DNA from: Neocallimastix lanati (nom. inval.)
Taxonomy: Eukaryota; Neocallimastigomycota; Neocallimastigomycetes; Neocallimastigales; Neocallimastigaceae
Direction: 5' to 3'
DNA: 64,000 bases
Assembly: GCA_016946835.1 (NCBI GenBank)
Contig: JACVTC010000003.1
Location: forward strand, 883,501 to 947,500
A model generated the notes under the pieces. The model searched no databases and was not told the DNA's origin. It saw nothing but the letters and a program-made list of their open reading frames with translations. Position 1 is the stretch's first letter; every line of letters begins with the position of its first letter. Both the position numbers and the translations under genes were made by a program. Shown piece after piece: positions 23,936 to 36,173 of the stretch.

Positions 23936-23939
23936 TTCA

Positions 23940-24504
23940 GATAGTCAATTCAAATCCTAATTCGGAATATGAATTCCCTTAAAGCAAGTATCCTTATCCT
24001 TATAATCTTGGAGGTCAGTTTTAGATGAGCTACAGTTCAATACTGGGGAACGGAGACATTTAAGTGAAGAACTCCTTTTAATACTAAAAATAAAAATAAA
24101 AAAATAAATTTATAAATAAATAAATAAATAAATAAATAAAAAAAACTCCTTTTAATAAATTACTGGAAGTGTATTTTCTTCCTAGTCAAAAATGATATTC
24201 CGTTGAATCTACCGTTGCCAAGAGCGTCGACATCGAAATGATAAAGGCATGGAATTTCACCGGGAGGTGAAAAAACTAATACGGATTCGTTAGATAACAC
24301 TAATTCTGAAATTATTACTCGTAATAACGGATGTGGTGTTATCATCGAGGAATGGGAAAAGTTAGAGGCTATTGCTTCTAACGCACTTTTATAATTTTAT
24401 AATATATAATATTTTATTTTATTTCATGTATTTTATTATTTTTTTTTCCTTTAAAATCATGTAATTTTATTATTATTATAAATTAAATAAAGTTATTTTC
24501 TTAG

Positions 24505-24544
<40 letters not shown>
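23940..24544 (+). mobile_element. Retroposon 3' fragment with AATAAA and A37 tail
   Basis: A GC-richer stretch with plus-strand coding fragments in one line of decay: SWRSVLDELQFNTGERRHLSEELLL, then (after a 74-bp A/T insert between 14-bp direct repeats AACTCCTTTTAATA at 24070 and 24144) WKCIFFLVKNDIPLNLPLP, two stops, and an open frame ending VIIEEWEKLEAIASNALL with TAA at 24392. Then follow a 110-bp A/T 3' UTR, AATAAA (24486-24491) and 37 consecutive A's (24508-24544). This layout is that of a reverse-transcribed mRNA: a LINE 3' end or processed pseudogene. The protein family is not recognised. The open minus frame here is judged an antisense shadow. Confidence 0.55.
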
Positions 24545-24546
<2 letters not shown>

Positions 24547-24720
24547 CCTAGTAAAAAAAAAAAATACTTTTCATTTTACCAAAGAGTGTCGATGTCGTAC
24601 CAATATAGCAAAGAAATAGTACAATTAGTAGTCCCGTTAATTCTCATCAATATACACATTTACTAACCTTTTCTACTCAACCATTTTTTATGAAGAAACG
24701 TCAACGTTAAAATATTTAGG
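24545..24720 (+). pseudogene. Relic R2 copy 1 (DVVPI-stop-QRN segment)
   Basis: The plus frame reads PKSVDVVPI-TAG-QRN, then SPVNSHQYTHLL. The same segment is on the minus strand at 43254-43343, where it reads TKSTDVVPI-TGA-QRN and SPVNFHQYTF. DNA identity over about 90 bp is high (CATCAATATACA, GTCGTACC-ATAT, CAAAGAAATA). An AAGAGYGTCGAYRTCG stretch also occurs at about 24210-24225, so the left fragment may be related. Function unknown; probably transposon-derived. Confidence 0.5.
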
Positions 24721-25990
24721 CAACGACAAAAAAAAAAAAAATTTTTATTCCAGATTAGAATAATTTTTTTTTTTTATTTTAATAAATATTAATAAATATT
24801 TTTATTATCAATCTTTAAAAATAATAATAATAATAATAATTGTAACGATAAAAGTTAATATGAATATTAAAATAAAATGATAATTCTTTTATTTTATTAT
24901 TATTTTATTTTATGGTTTATTTTTACTATTATAATAGTTTTAAAAACAATCAAATTTAAAAACTTTTTCATCCAAATATTTTAATATTTGGATGAAAAAA
25001 TCTATTTTATATTATATAATATAAAATAAAATAGATTTTATTTTAATATTAAAATATTTTAATATAATAAGGTGATTTTTTTTTTCATTAATTATTATTA
25101 TTATTATTATTATTAATCGGTGGTTATGATACTTTTAGTAATTAGCAGATTTGTGTTCAAATAATATTTTTAATTTGTTATATACTATTTATTATTTACT
25201 ATTAATGATTATTTATTATTGTATATATTATTATAACATTTAACTATTTATTATTATTATTTATTTATTTATTATATTATTTAGTATTTATTATTATATA
25301 TATTATTATATTATATATTTATGGCTTATTATTTATTATTTATTACATGCTATATGTAATATATTATTTAGTCCGTTATTATAATTCTATTAATTATATG
25401 TATTGATAATACTATTAATAATATTACTATTCTATTTAATTTTTAATTAAGGTTAATTTCATTTTTTTAATAATAAAATATAAAAAAAAATAAAATTAAT
25501 TTGAAAAGAATTTATTCCATCATTCATCAAAATTAATTAAAAATAAAAAATGAAATATAGTCTTATTTTTATATTAATTTATTAATCTTATTATTTATTA
25601 TAGTATACATATATACAGTTTAAGTGAAATTTGATTATTTTATTTTAATATAATATATGATATAATATATTATAATTTAATTTAAATAATACAAAATAAA
25701 AAGAGATTTTAACTATTTTTTTTACAAAAAATAACCATTGGCATGGTAAAAATTATTATAAAAATAATATGATTGGATTAGAATTTTATTGAATTTAATT
25801 TATAATTTAATTTTAATAAAATAGAATGAATAAAAAAAAATTTGAAAAATCTAATTTTTAAATTCTTAAAAAAATTTTTTTTTTAATCTTAATATAAATA
25901 TATAGATCTCTCTTTTTAATTATTTAATTATTTTTTAAATATATATATATATTATAATATATTATATAATATTATATTTGTTTTTATGTA
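24721..25990. other. AT-rich intergenic with perfect hairpins
   Basis: No gene. It contains the two inverted repeats at 24964-25037, an (ATT)n tract near 25092-25116, and the 25738-25800 copy of the dispersed repeat also seen at 4608. Confidence 0.6.
24964..25037. repeat. Two adjacent inverted repeats (hairpins)
   Basis: First hairpin: 17-bp perfect arms 24964-24980 and 24983-24999 (TTTTTCATCCAAATATT and its complement) with a 2-base loop. It is followed directly by a second one, TCTATTTTATATTAT with ATAATATAAAATA...TAGA, interrupted by a 5-base insertion in the right arm. It could extrude as a cruciform or be the relic of a foldback element. As a terminator it would lack a gene to serve. 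Confidence 0.7.
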
Positions 25991-26240
25991 ATTATTAATA
26001 CAATAGAAGTTTAAGCCTTTCTTTTTTTTTTTTTTTAGCATAATACAGGACATGATTGTTTACACTAAGAGGTAAAGAAAATAATAAATAATAATAAATA
26101 AAAACTATAATAAAAATTTTAAAACAAAAGAAATAATAAATAATTGAATATAAATAATAAATAGAAAATACAATAAAAAAATTTAAAATAAAAACAATAA
26201 TAAATGTAAATAAATAAATATATTTAGAGTAAATATTCTT

Positions 26241-26292
26241 TGAAAAATAGTGATCAAGTACGCCTAGGTTCAAGTTCTCTTGTTGGGAGAAG
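26241..26292 (+). other. tRNA-like relic with B-box
   Basis: TAGTGATCAAGTACG resembles a tRNA D-arm/A-box, and GGTTCAAGTTC fits the B-box/T-loop consensus GGTTCRANNC. They lie only about 5 bases apart, so the anticodon arm is missing, and no acceptor stem can be formed. A tRNA-derived fragment or SINE head is possible. Confidence 0.3.
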
Positions 26293-27500
26293 TTTTATTT
26301 AGTTGTTATTTAATTATAAATTTTTATTTATTTATTATTTAAAAATAATTATAAAATTAATACATGTATTTAATTATTATCTCGAAAGTATAAAATAATT
26401 ATAAAGTAAATTTGGCATAAAACTGTGTAAAGAATAATTATTAAGAATTATTCTTGCTTTTATATTTGTAATTCATAATAAACTATTTAATTAATTAAAT
26501 TCTTTTAGAATAACTATTAAGTTATTTAAAGTATTTAATATAAAGTATAAAATAAAATATAAAATATAAAATAATAATAAAAATATAAATTTATTATAAT
26601 TAATAAAATATAAATTATTAATATAAAATAATAATTATTAAAAATAATTAAAAATATAATAAAATAAAATATCATTATAAAAATAATAAAAATAATAAAA
26701 AAAAATTTATAAATTATTTCAATTTTAACATAACATAAAAATAAATATTTAAATTGTTTTATTCATTTATTAAACAAAAAAATTATTCATTAATTTATAA
26801 ATAAAAATTAAAATTTTATAATTAAATAATATATTAATTAAATTATAAAGATAATATATTATATAAAACATAAACAAAAACTTTAATAAATATTAAAAAA
26901 TTATTTATAGATGAAAAAATAAATATAATAAATATTTATGCTTAAGAAAAATCAAACATAAATTTATAATTGTGGCTGATATTAAGATCAAATGTTAAAT
27001 ATGAAATCACACTACAACATAAAACTATGAAAAACATTAGTATTTATTTTATTTATTTATATTATACTAACTTTTTATTAGTTTGTAAAATTTTTAATTT
27101 TATCACTATAATAAAAAGTATTTTTTAATTATATTATTAATAGTACTGTAAAAAAAGCTAAAAAGAGTTATTAGCAAATAAAATATTAAAATAAAAGTTT
27201 TATAATAAAAGAAAAATTTAAAAAAAAAAAAAAAATAGAAATTTAATTAAAAAAAATTTTAAATTCAAGAAATAATATAACTACAATTATATTCATATTA
27301 TATATAAATATTATTTAAATAAATAATAAATATATATAAATATTATCTTAATAAATAATAAATATATATTTATTATTAAAAACTTTAAAATATATTTTTT
27401 TTTGTTGTATTTCATATAATTAGAAGTAAATTCATAAAATAATAGAAATTATGCAAAAAAAAAAAAAATTATTTAATATTTTATGCACTAGTAATTATAT
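26293..27500. other. AT-rich intergenic
   Basis: Almost pure A/T; no gene or structured element recognised. Confidence 0.6.
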
Positions 27501-27569
27501 AGTCTAGCAACAGAAATAATTACCATGGTGAGAGAACAACCAAATTTATTTTCAGAGAAAAACACCCAT

Positions 27570-27645
27570 ATAAATTCAGGAGGTAGTTGCGGGGTCAATC
27601 ATATAATCCTAAGTTCTAACCACTATGATAAAACCTGGAAAGACT
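27570..27645 (-). other. tRNA-derived relic
   Basis: The minus strand reads TTTTATCATAGTGGTTAGAAC followed by CTTAGGATTATATG and ACCCCGCAACTACC. The TATNATAGTGGTTAG-AC part is the typical D-arm of eukaryotic His/Asp/Glu-type tRNAs. D-stem and anticodon-stem pairing fails, and there is no clean B-box. It is a pseudogene or SINE fragment within a GC-richer patch (27500-27660). Confidence 0.35.
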
Positions 27646-27660
27646 TTGCTTTAATTAAAA

Positions 27661-27697
27661 GTGCTGATTAATATAAATCAAAATTTATAATAGATAT

Positions 27698-27729
<32 letters not shown>

Positions 27730-30616
27730 GTTATTATTATTGTAATTATTTTGAAATATTTTGACTATTACTAATATAAAAAAAAGTTTATTATAAAAAA
27801 ACCCCAAAAGTTTCATTTCATAGATATTATAGTCAATGTATGTTCATGTAAATTAATAAAAAAATTATATATTTTTTATTTTTTTTTGCTGTTGATTTTT
27901 ATAAAAATTTATCGAAAACAAATCTTTATATAAAGTTAAATAATAATTTATCAAAAACTAATAATTAATAGAATAATTAAAATTATAATAAATATTAAAT
28001 ATTAAATATTAAATATTAAATATTAAATATTAAATATTAAATAATAAATAATAAATATTAAATAATAAATATTAAATATTAAATATTAAATATTAAATAT
28101 TATATAATAAATAATAATAATAATTTTAAATAATTAAAAATTATAAATTAAAATTATATCCCCAATTTTTTTTTATTCTTTTATTTTCTATTTTTAAATA
28201 ATTAATTTAGGTATGAAATTTTTATTTTTACTTAATGATTAAATAGAAAAAAATAATATAAAATATTTATTTATTTATTTATTTATTTATTATTTTTAAT
28301 CATTAAGTATCTAAAATATATGCATGTATATACAATTATACATGTATATTATATTATTTAACTAAAATATATTTAAATATGTAAATATATTAATATTATT
28401 TAATTAAATGTATTTTAATTTATAACATTTAATTTATATTATATATATTATTTATATATTATATATAATATATAATATATAATATATAATATAATATTTA
28501 AATATTCATTTTTATTTAATTATTAATTTTTTTTTTAATTTAGATTTTTTTTTACTTTATATATTATATTATGATTTTAAGTAATAAAGTAAAAAAATCA
28601 AAATCAATAAAAAAAGTTTTTGTATACATAATAATTTATTGAATATTAAATTTAGTTTAAATTAAATATCATTGGAATTTCCTTTTTTTAATATGAGTCA
28701 TGATCTAAAAATTTTTAAAGGATTTTTTTTGTATGATGATATGATGATGATGATAATGATTGATGATTGATGATTTTTCAGTTCTTTTTTTTTTTGATCT
28801 AAATAATATATAAATTATATTAAAACAATATATTATTTATTATTAAATTAATAAAAAATACAAAGAATAAATAAACTATATTTTAAATGTGGTTTTTAAT
28901 AAAATAAATAATAACTATTATTAATATTAAAGTCATACAATTTTTTGGTAATCATTAATATTTCAAAAAAAAGAAATTGGATTCATTTTGAAAAGTTATA
29001 TTTCTCCAAGTGGCGCATAATATTAGATGCATTCGCCATGAATAAAAAACAAAGATTAAAAAATTTATTTATTTATTTTATTTATTTATTTATTTTTTTT
29101 GAAAATGCAACTTTCAAATAACACGCCACATATAAAATTTGGTGCTTTTTCAAAAAAAAAACTTTAAATTATAAAACTTAACTTTTATAAATGTATTTAT
29201 ATTTTTTTTTAAATTAAATATTTCTAACCTTTTACTTAGAGATCTATATTTTTATTAATTTTTTTTAATTATTATATTATTATATATATATGTATAAAAT
29301 AATTTCATATATATCTTTATATTTTTGCTATATTTCATTATATTATTTTTTTAATAGTATTGTGTTTTATTTTAATTACTATTTATTTTTTTAAATTAAT
29401 AAATTTTAGTCTTTTATTTTATTTTATTTTATTTTGTTAATGTTTCACATTTTATTATTTTATTTATTTTAATACATTGAATTATTATTATTAAAATTTA
29501 CTATTTTGTCATATTTTTAATTAATATATTATATATATCATTACACCTGACTGTTTTACTTCATTTTTATTAATTTATTTTGCTTTATCTATATATTTTT
29601 TTATTTTTACTTCGCTATTTATTTTATTTATTTATTCTTATTTTTTTTATTTTTTTTATTTTTTTTGATACTTTACATTTTTATTATACTTTATTATTAT
29701 TATTTAATCTACTTAATTCTTTACCCGAAAATTTTTGTTTTTGTAATATCTCTCTAATTATTTATTCAATTTTTATTAGTTCTTTACATGTTTTATTATA
29801 TTTTACTATTTATATTATTTTATTTTTATTAATACTTTTACACATTCATTATTTTATTTTATTTTATTTTATTACATTATATTTTTTTTGTTAATCTTTT
29901 TACATTCTTACTTTATATAATTATTTAATTCTTGATTATTATCTTATTTGTATTAGGCTGCTACTTTTTGATTTTATTTTTATTAATGCATTACATATTA
30001 TTCTTCACTATTATATATTAATATATTATTTTTCTATAAATGTTGTATATGTTTTATCCTTTTTTATTTTATTTCGGTAGTTTTATTTTATTAATAGCTT
30101 ATATTATTATTTTACTTTACTAACACTTCACATTTTTTATTTTACTCCATTATTTATTTTGTGTATTTTTTTCATTAATATTTTTCATTTTCATTATATC
30201 CCTTCCATTTATTATTATTATTATTATTATTCAATCTATACAAATAATAAACATACCTTATTAATCTTAACTGTTTTTATTAATACAATGCCTATTTTAT
30301 TATATATTATTTATACAAATATTTTTATTTTCTATTATACTTTAATATTTTAATTTATATATTTTATTATACTAATTGTTTTTACTAATATATATTTTAA
30401 TTTATTTTACTAATATTTTCCATTTTTATTAATACTCTTTTATTGTTTATATTTATTTGTTATTTATACTTTACATTTTTATTACACTTCACTATTATAT
30501 TAAATTTTACTTTTATTTTTTTTATTGCCCTTCTCTATATTATTAATATTATTTACTTATCTATTATATATTTTATTGTTCTAATTGGACAAATAATATT
30601 TATTTTTTTTTAATTG

Positions 30617-30648
<32 letters not shown>

Positions 30649-30745
30649 TCATGTAATTAATAAATGAATAAATAAATAAATAAAGATTAAAGTTCGTAAT
30701 AATTGCGGCTATAAAAAAATATTATATTTTATTTTGTTCTAATTA
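27661..30745. other. AT-rich intergenic with simple repeats
   Basis: (ATT)n at 27705-27742; (ATTAAAT)n at about 27990-28110; (ATT/TATAA)n at 28430-28490; a GATGATGATGATAATGATTGATGATTG tract near 28735-28770; CCAAGTGGCGCATAATAT at about 29007 with ACGCCACATATAAAATTTGG near 29123, possibly a decayed inverted-repeat element; and T-rich DNA at 29300-30600. No gene supported. Confidence 0.6.
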
Positions 30746-30754
30746 ATACATTAA

Positions 30755-30836
30755 ATATTTGTTTCTTGGGAAATTTGCAATATTAATATAAACAAATAAA
30801 TGAATGAATAAATAAAAATTCAAATTACAGTTTTTA

Positions 30837-30878
<42 letters not shown>

Positions 30879-31008
30879 ATATTTACTTAATAATCAATAT
30901 TAATTTTTAATTTTATTTATTTATTCATTTAATAATTTTCAATTTGGCGAAATACGACATATACTTTTAAAAAATTGGCGAAACACAACTTGGCGAAATG
31001 CTCCATTT
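30755..31008. repeat. MITE-like element copy A (TTGGCGAAAT ends)
   Basis: Shares with 42905-43095 the left part (AATAAATGAATGAATAAATAAAAATTC, then AAACTT and a T run), the middle TTAATAATTTTCAATTTGGCGAAATAC and the right end AACTTGGCGAAATGCTCCA. The sequence TTGGCGAAAY occurs three times near the right end. Non-coding, about 250 bp, matching a small non-autonomous DNA transposon or foldback family. The left terminus is degraded in this copy. Confidence 0.55.
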
Positions 31009-31287
31009 CCTTATTTCTTTTTATTTCTTTTCATTATTTATCTTATTTTTATTAATTTTATATTTATTTTATTTTATTTATTTATTTATCTATTTTTTTT
31101 AAAAAAAAAGTTTTTAGATATATCTCCTCATGTATTTTTAATTACTTTATTTATATATGTATAAGTATTGTTCAAAATAAAAAAAAAAAAGAGAGAAATT
31201 TTCTAACATAATATTTTAATTTTTTCTTTAAAGATAATAGTAAAATAAAAAAAAAAAAATTTTTTCTACATTAGTTTAAAGATTATT

Positions 31288-31293
31288 TCTAGT

Positions 31294-31363
<70 letters not shown>

Positions 31364-31445
31364 TTATAATGATAATAATAGTAATAACAATAATAGTAAT
31401 AACAACAACAACAATAATAATATAATAATAATAATAATAATTAAG
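31288..31445. repeat. (AAT)n microsatellite
   Basis: Long AAT array with AAC/AGT interruptions in its second half, followed by poly(T) and poly(A) tracts. No coding frame runs into it. Confidence 0.8.
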
Positions 31446-31458
31446 TAAAGGTTTTTTT

Positions 31459-31504
<46 letters not shown>

Positions 31505-31555
31505 TTTGTAAAATATATGAAATAAGAAAAAAAATTTTTTTTTTTTTTTTTTTTT

Positions 31556-31750
31556 GTGTTTTTAGTAAAAAAGTTTAATAGTTGATGAATGATATTATTG
31601 ATTTTTTTTTTTTTTTTGTGTTTTTAGTAAAAAAAGTTTAATAGTTGATGAATGATATTATTGATTTTTTTTTTTTTTTTGTGTTTTTAGTAAAAAAGTT
31701 TAATAGTTGATGAATGGTATTATTGATTTTTTTTTTTTTTTTTTTTTTAT
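31556..31750. repeat. Three tandem copies of a 62-63-bp unit
   Basis: Units begin GTGTTTTTAGTAAAAAAG at 31556, 31618 and 31681. Each contains TTTAATAGTTGATGAATGRT and ends in a poly(T) run. The copies are nearly identical apart from T-run length and one A/G change. Confidence 0.9.
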
Positions 31751-31915
31751 AAAAATAAAATTTAATTATCCTATAAAATAATAAAATTATAAAAATAAAA
31801 TTTAATTATCCTATAAAATAATAAAATTATAAAAATAAAATTTAATTATCCTATAAAATAATAAAATTATAAAAATAAAATTTAATTATCCTATAAAATA
31901 ATAAAATTATAAAAA
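31749..31915. repeat. Four tandem copies of a 40-bp unit
   Basis: The unit ATAAAAATAAAATTTAATTA followed by TCCTATAAAATAATAAAATT is repeated four times without visible change from 31749. It lies directly after the 62-bp array, so two different minisatellites sit side by side. Confidence 0.9.
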
Positions 31916-32912
31916 GATGTAGAATTTTTTTTAGATATCAAGCTTTCGTATGATTAATCATTTTTTTTCTAAAAAAAAAAAAAAAAAAAAAAAAATTTCT
32001 ATGGAAATATTACTTATATTTAAATAGAGATAGTATTAAGATTTTACCACTAAATATTAATCATTATTTTATAAGAGAAATTAAATTCAAAAGTGAGCAA
32101 AAAAAGGGTTTATCATATGAATTATTTTATACACATATATAATCTTTTTTTTTTTTTTTTTTTTTTTATTATTATTATATTACCATACATATATATATAA
32201 TGAATGAATGAGCGAATGAATAAAAAAATTAAATGTACATAATATATATTATTATTATTAGTATTTATTAATAACAATAATAATTATGATTTTTTTATTT
32301 TTTTTTTTTTAGAATATAATTTTTTTTATTTTATAATTTTATAATCTTTTATTTTTTTATTTTTATAATTTTTTATTTTTTTATTTTTATTTTTTTTTTT
32401 TTTTCTATTTTTTATTTTTATTTTTATTTTTATTTTTATTTTTATTTTTATTTTTTTTTTTTTCTAATATATATTATTAAAGTTAAGATAGATAAAATCA
32501 ATAGATTAGATATTTAATTAATATGTATAAAAAAATGATTTTTTTTAAAAAAAAAAAATAAAGATAGTAAAATTAAGTTAATTTTAAATTAATAGGAATA
32601 GAAATTTAATAAATATGTATAAAAAAAAAAAGATAGTAAAAAAAAAAAAAATATAGTAAAATAAAAAGTATTTATGGGTATATATATAATAAAGGTATTG
32701 TTTATAATTTTAAATTAATAGGAATAGAAATTTAATAAATATGTATAAAAAAAAAAAGATAGTATAAAAAAAAAAAAATTATAGTAAAATAAAAAGTATT
32801 TATGGGTATATATAATAAAGGTATTGTTTATATATGTATATAGTAAATACATATATATATATACTTAATTTTTTTTTTTTATTTTTTTTTAAAAAAAAAA
32901 AATAAAAAGAAA
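31916..32912. other. 3' flank of the Skn7-like gene, repeat-rich
   Basis: Poly(T)/poly(A) runs, (TTTTTA)n at 32400-32460, and a 126-bp tandem duplication at 32582 and 32708 (anchor TTTTAAATTAATAGGAATAG). No gene. Confidence 0.6.
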
Positions 32913-34530
32913 TTAAGTACTGATAGATTTATTGATTAATCTTATATCATTTTCAGGTTTACGTTTTCCTAAGATAGAATTTGGATTATTGGGTATAAAA
33001 GTAGATTGATTTTGATTAGAAGGTAATACCAAATTATTTGAAGATATAAGAATTTGATTTTGTATAAGGTTTGGATCTGCTGTACTTGTAGGAATAATTT
33101 GAGGTGTACTTGTTTGTAATTGATTTGGTGGGGAGTGTATATGAGAGGATATAATAGTTGCATTTGCTATGGATTGGTTTGGTAAAGAAGAATAATATTG
33201 AACATTTACATTATGGTTATCATTTAGTGTAATTTGTGGTTGTAATGTTGACACATTATAATTTTGCATGGTTATAGAATCTAAATTAGAACTTGTACCC
33301 TTTTCATTATACATAGTTAAAAGAACTTGATCGGCTGCATGTACTTGATTCACGGATACTGGATTAACATTTGATATTACAGGACCTATATTAATATTAC
33401 TTGTTGTCGCTACATTTGTATTATCATTTTGCAAACTATTTGAATTCGTACTATTTGTAGTATTATTGCTGGTATTAGTATTATTAATATCATCATCATG
33501 TAACTCTGTAATTCTTCCTTGTGAAGTTTCTACATTACTGTTCCAATTAAATCCAAGAAGGGAATGATCAGTAGCATTTGTACTATTACTACCAAACATC
33601 ATAATAGTTTTTGAGAATCCTGGATCCATAGAAGTTTCACTCATATGTCTTAAATGAGAACAATATCTAAAGAGTTAGAAAATGTATATAAAAATACATA
33701 AAATAAAATAAAAATATAAATAAAATAAAATATAAATAAAATAAAATATAAATAAAATAAAATAAAATAAATATATAAATAAAATAAAATAAAATAAATA
33801 TATAAATAAAATAAATATATAAATAAAAATATAAATAAAATAAAATATAAATAAAATAAAATAAAATATAAATAAAATAAAATATAAATAAAATAAAATA
33901 AAATATAAATAAAATAAAATATAAATAAAATAAAATAAAATATAAATAAAATAAAATAAGAAAAAATATTAATAAAAAATTATATATATTAATTATTATT
34001 ATTAATATTTCTTTTTTAATATAATTATTACAAATTAATAATACATAAATATTTATATATATAATTTATTATATATAATTTATTTTATATATTTTTACCT
34101 TTCAAGAACAGTTAATAAACCATTTTTATTAAATGGTTTTGGTAATACATCATTCATACCATTACTCAAATAGGTAATACAATCGTTTTCAGTAGTATTA
34201 CTCGTCATACTAATAATAGGTGTAAATTGATCAAATTGTCTAATACGATTAGTGGCTGTAACACCATCCACTTTTGGCATTATTATATCCATTAATACAA
34301 TATCATACTTCTTATTACCCATTCGTTCAATAGCGGATTGACCATCCACTGCAACATCAAACTTACATCCGAAGATTTGTAAAAGTTTAGAAGAAACAGA
34401 ACGACAAATAGCATCATCTTCAACCAATAATACTCTTGGTGGTTGAGACCTACAATTTTATTAATTTTTTAAATATTATATAAATATATTTTTATATATA
34501 ATATAAATATTTTTAATGAATTATATAATA

Positions 34531-34597
<67 letters not shown>

Positions 34598-36133
34598 TTT
34601 AAAAATAAAAATAATTCTTTTTTATTTCTTATTATTTTTTTATTTTTTTATTTTTTTTTTTTTTTTTTTATAAAATTTAAATATAAATTTGTTTTTGTTT
34701 TGTTTAATTTTTTATATTTGTTTATATTTTATTTACCATTTTGGCTTTTTAACACTTTTAATAAGACTAGTTGTTTCCTTCAAATCACTACTTTGTAATG
34801 CTAATGAAACTGTACGAGTAGGTGGTGATGTTTTAATTGTAATTGGTGGACTAGAAGAAGATGAAACATCTAAGTTCATTGTAGCTTTTGGATCATAAGT
34901 AGTCGCCAATGAATTTGGATTTGAGTTAATTAATATGGTATTAGTTGTATTCATTGGAATATAATTATTATCTGACGGGAAAAGATTAATACAATTTGAA
35001 GTTGCTACTTTAGTACCTATTAAATTTGAATTAGTAAGTTCTGCAGAAGTCGTAGTAGTAGTAGTAGTAGTAGTAGTATTTTTGTTATTTTTATTTTTAT
35101 CCTTATTACTTTTCAAAATATTTTCAATAGCAGCAGCATCATCAGGATTAATAGAATATTTAGAATCCATATATTTTACTGATGATATAGAGTTCTTTAA
35201 CGTATCATTAAGTGAATTAATTTTTTCACGAGTGTTGTTCATTTTTTCTATATTTTCATTAACATTAACTTGGAATTTATTGAAACTATCTTGAACAACT
35301 TGAGTATTTAAATTCCAATAATTATAATTATACACCAAGTTTTTAAAACTACTTTTATTCTTTGATGGATTAGGTTCTTTGCTTGTTTCTTTATCAATAA
35401 TAAAATCAACTAAACTTCTTAAAGTTTTTGATTGTAATTCCATAAATTTTCCAAAATTAATATAATTTTCTGAAAAGTCATTATACGTTGAGGCTAACTG
35501 ATCAAGATTTGTTGCAAGTGCTGATCCAATCTCTATTAAATTATTCACTTGTTGGTGAATATCATTATTTGAATTTTGTGGATTTTGATCCTGTAATTTC
35601 GCATTTTTATTGGAAACTTTTCTTTTGATTAACTCCAATTTATCCTTCTTATTAAATTGGAAATTTGGATGCTTAAATTCCCAAATCTATTTACGATATG
35701 TTAAAATTTGAATAGGTATATAAATTAGTTAATTAATAATTATAATTATTACAATATTTTAACACATTTTAATATTTAAATAATTGTTATATTTATATCA
35801 ATAGATTATTTTACATTTTCACCATAGGAATTCGTTTTGTCTACTTTAACCTTATGAAAATCGTATTTATTCAATTGTCTAACAAAACTAGCAAAATTAT
35901 TATGTTTAAAATGTTTAGGGAGAACATTTCTTGAAAATTCTGTTGCATCTTTTACTACAAAACTATCACCATTATCACCCCAAGAAATTATAGATTTATA
36001 GCTTTTATCTTCCAATAATCTATTATATATTTTAATATATCAAAATTGTTACTTTTAATTTTATTTTGTTTTATTTTATTTTTTTTTTTTATTTTTTAAA
36101 AAAAAAACAATATTTATATAAATATTAAACTAA

Positions 36134-36173
<40 letters not shown>

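Noticed and set aside
24160..24345. 61-codon minus frame in the retroposon fragment
   Set aside because: The poly(A) signal and A37 tail fix the transcript direction as plus; the minus frame is a shadow.
31556..31915. CRISPR-like array
   Set aside because: The units are contiguous tandem repeats without unique spacers, in a eukaryotic A/T-rich context.
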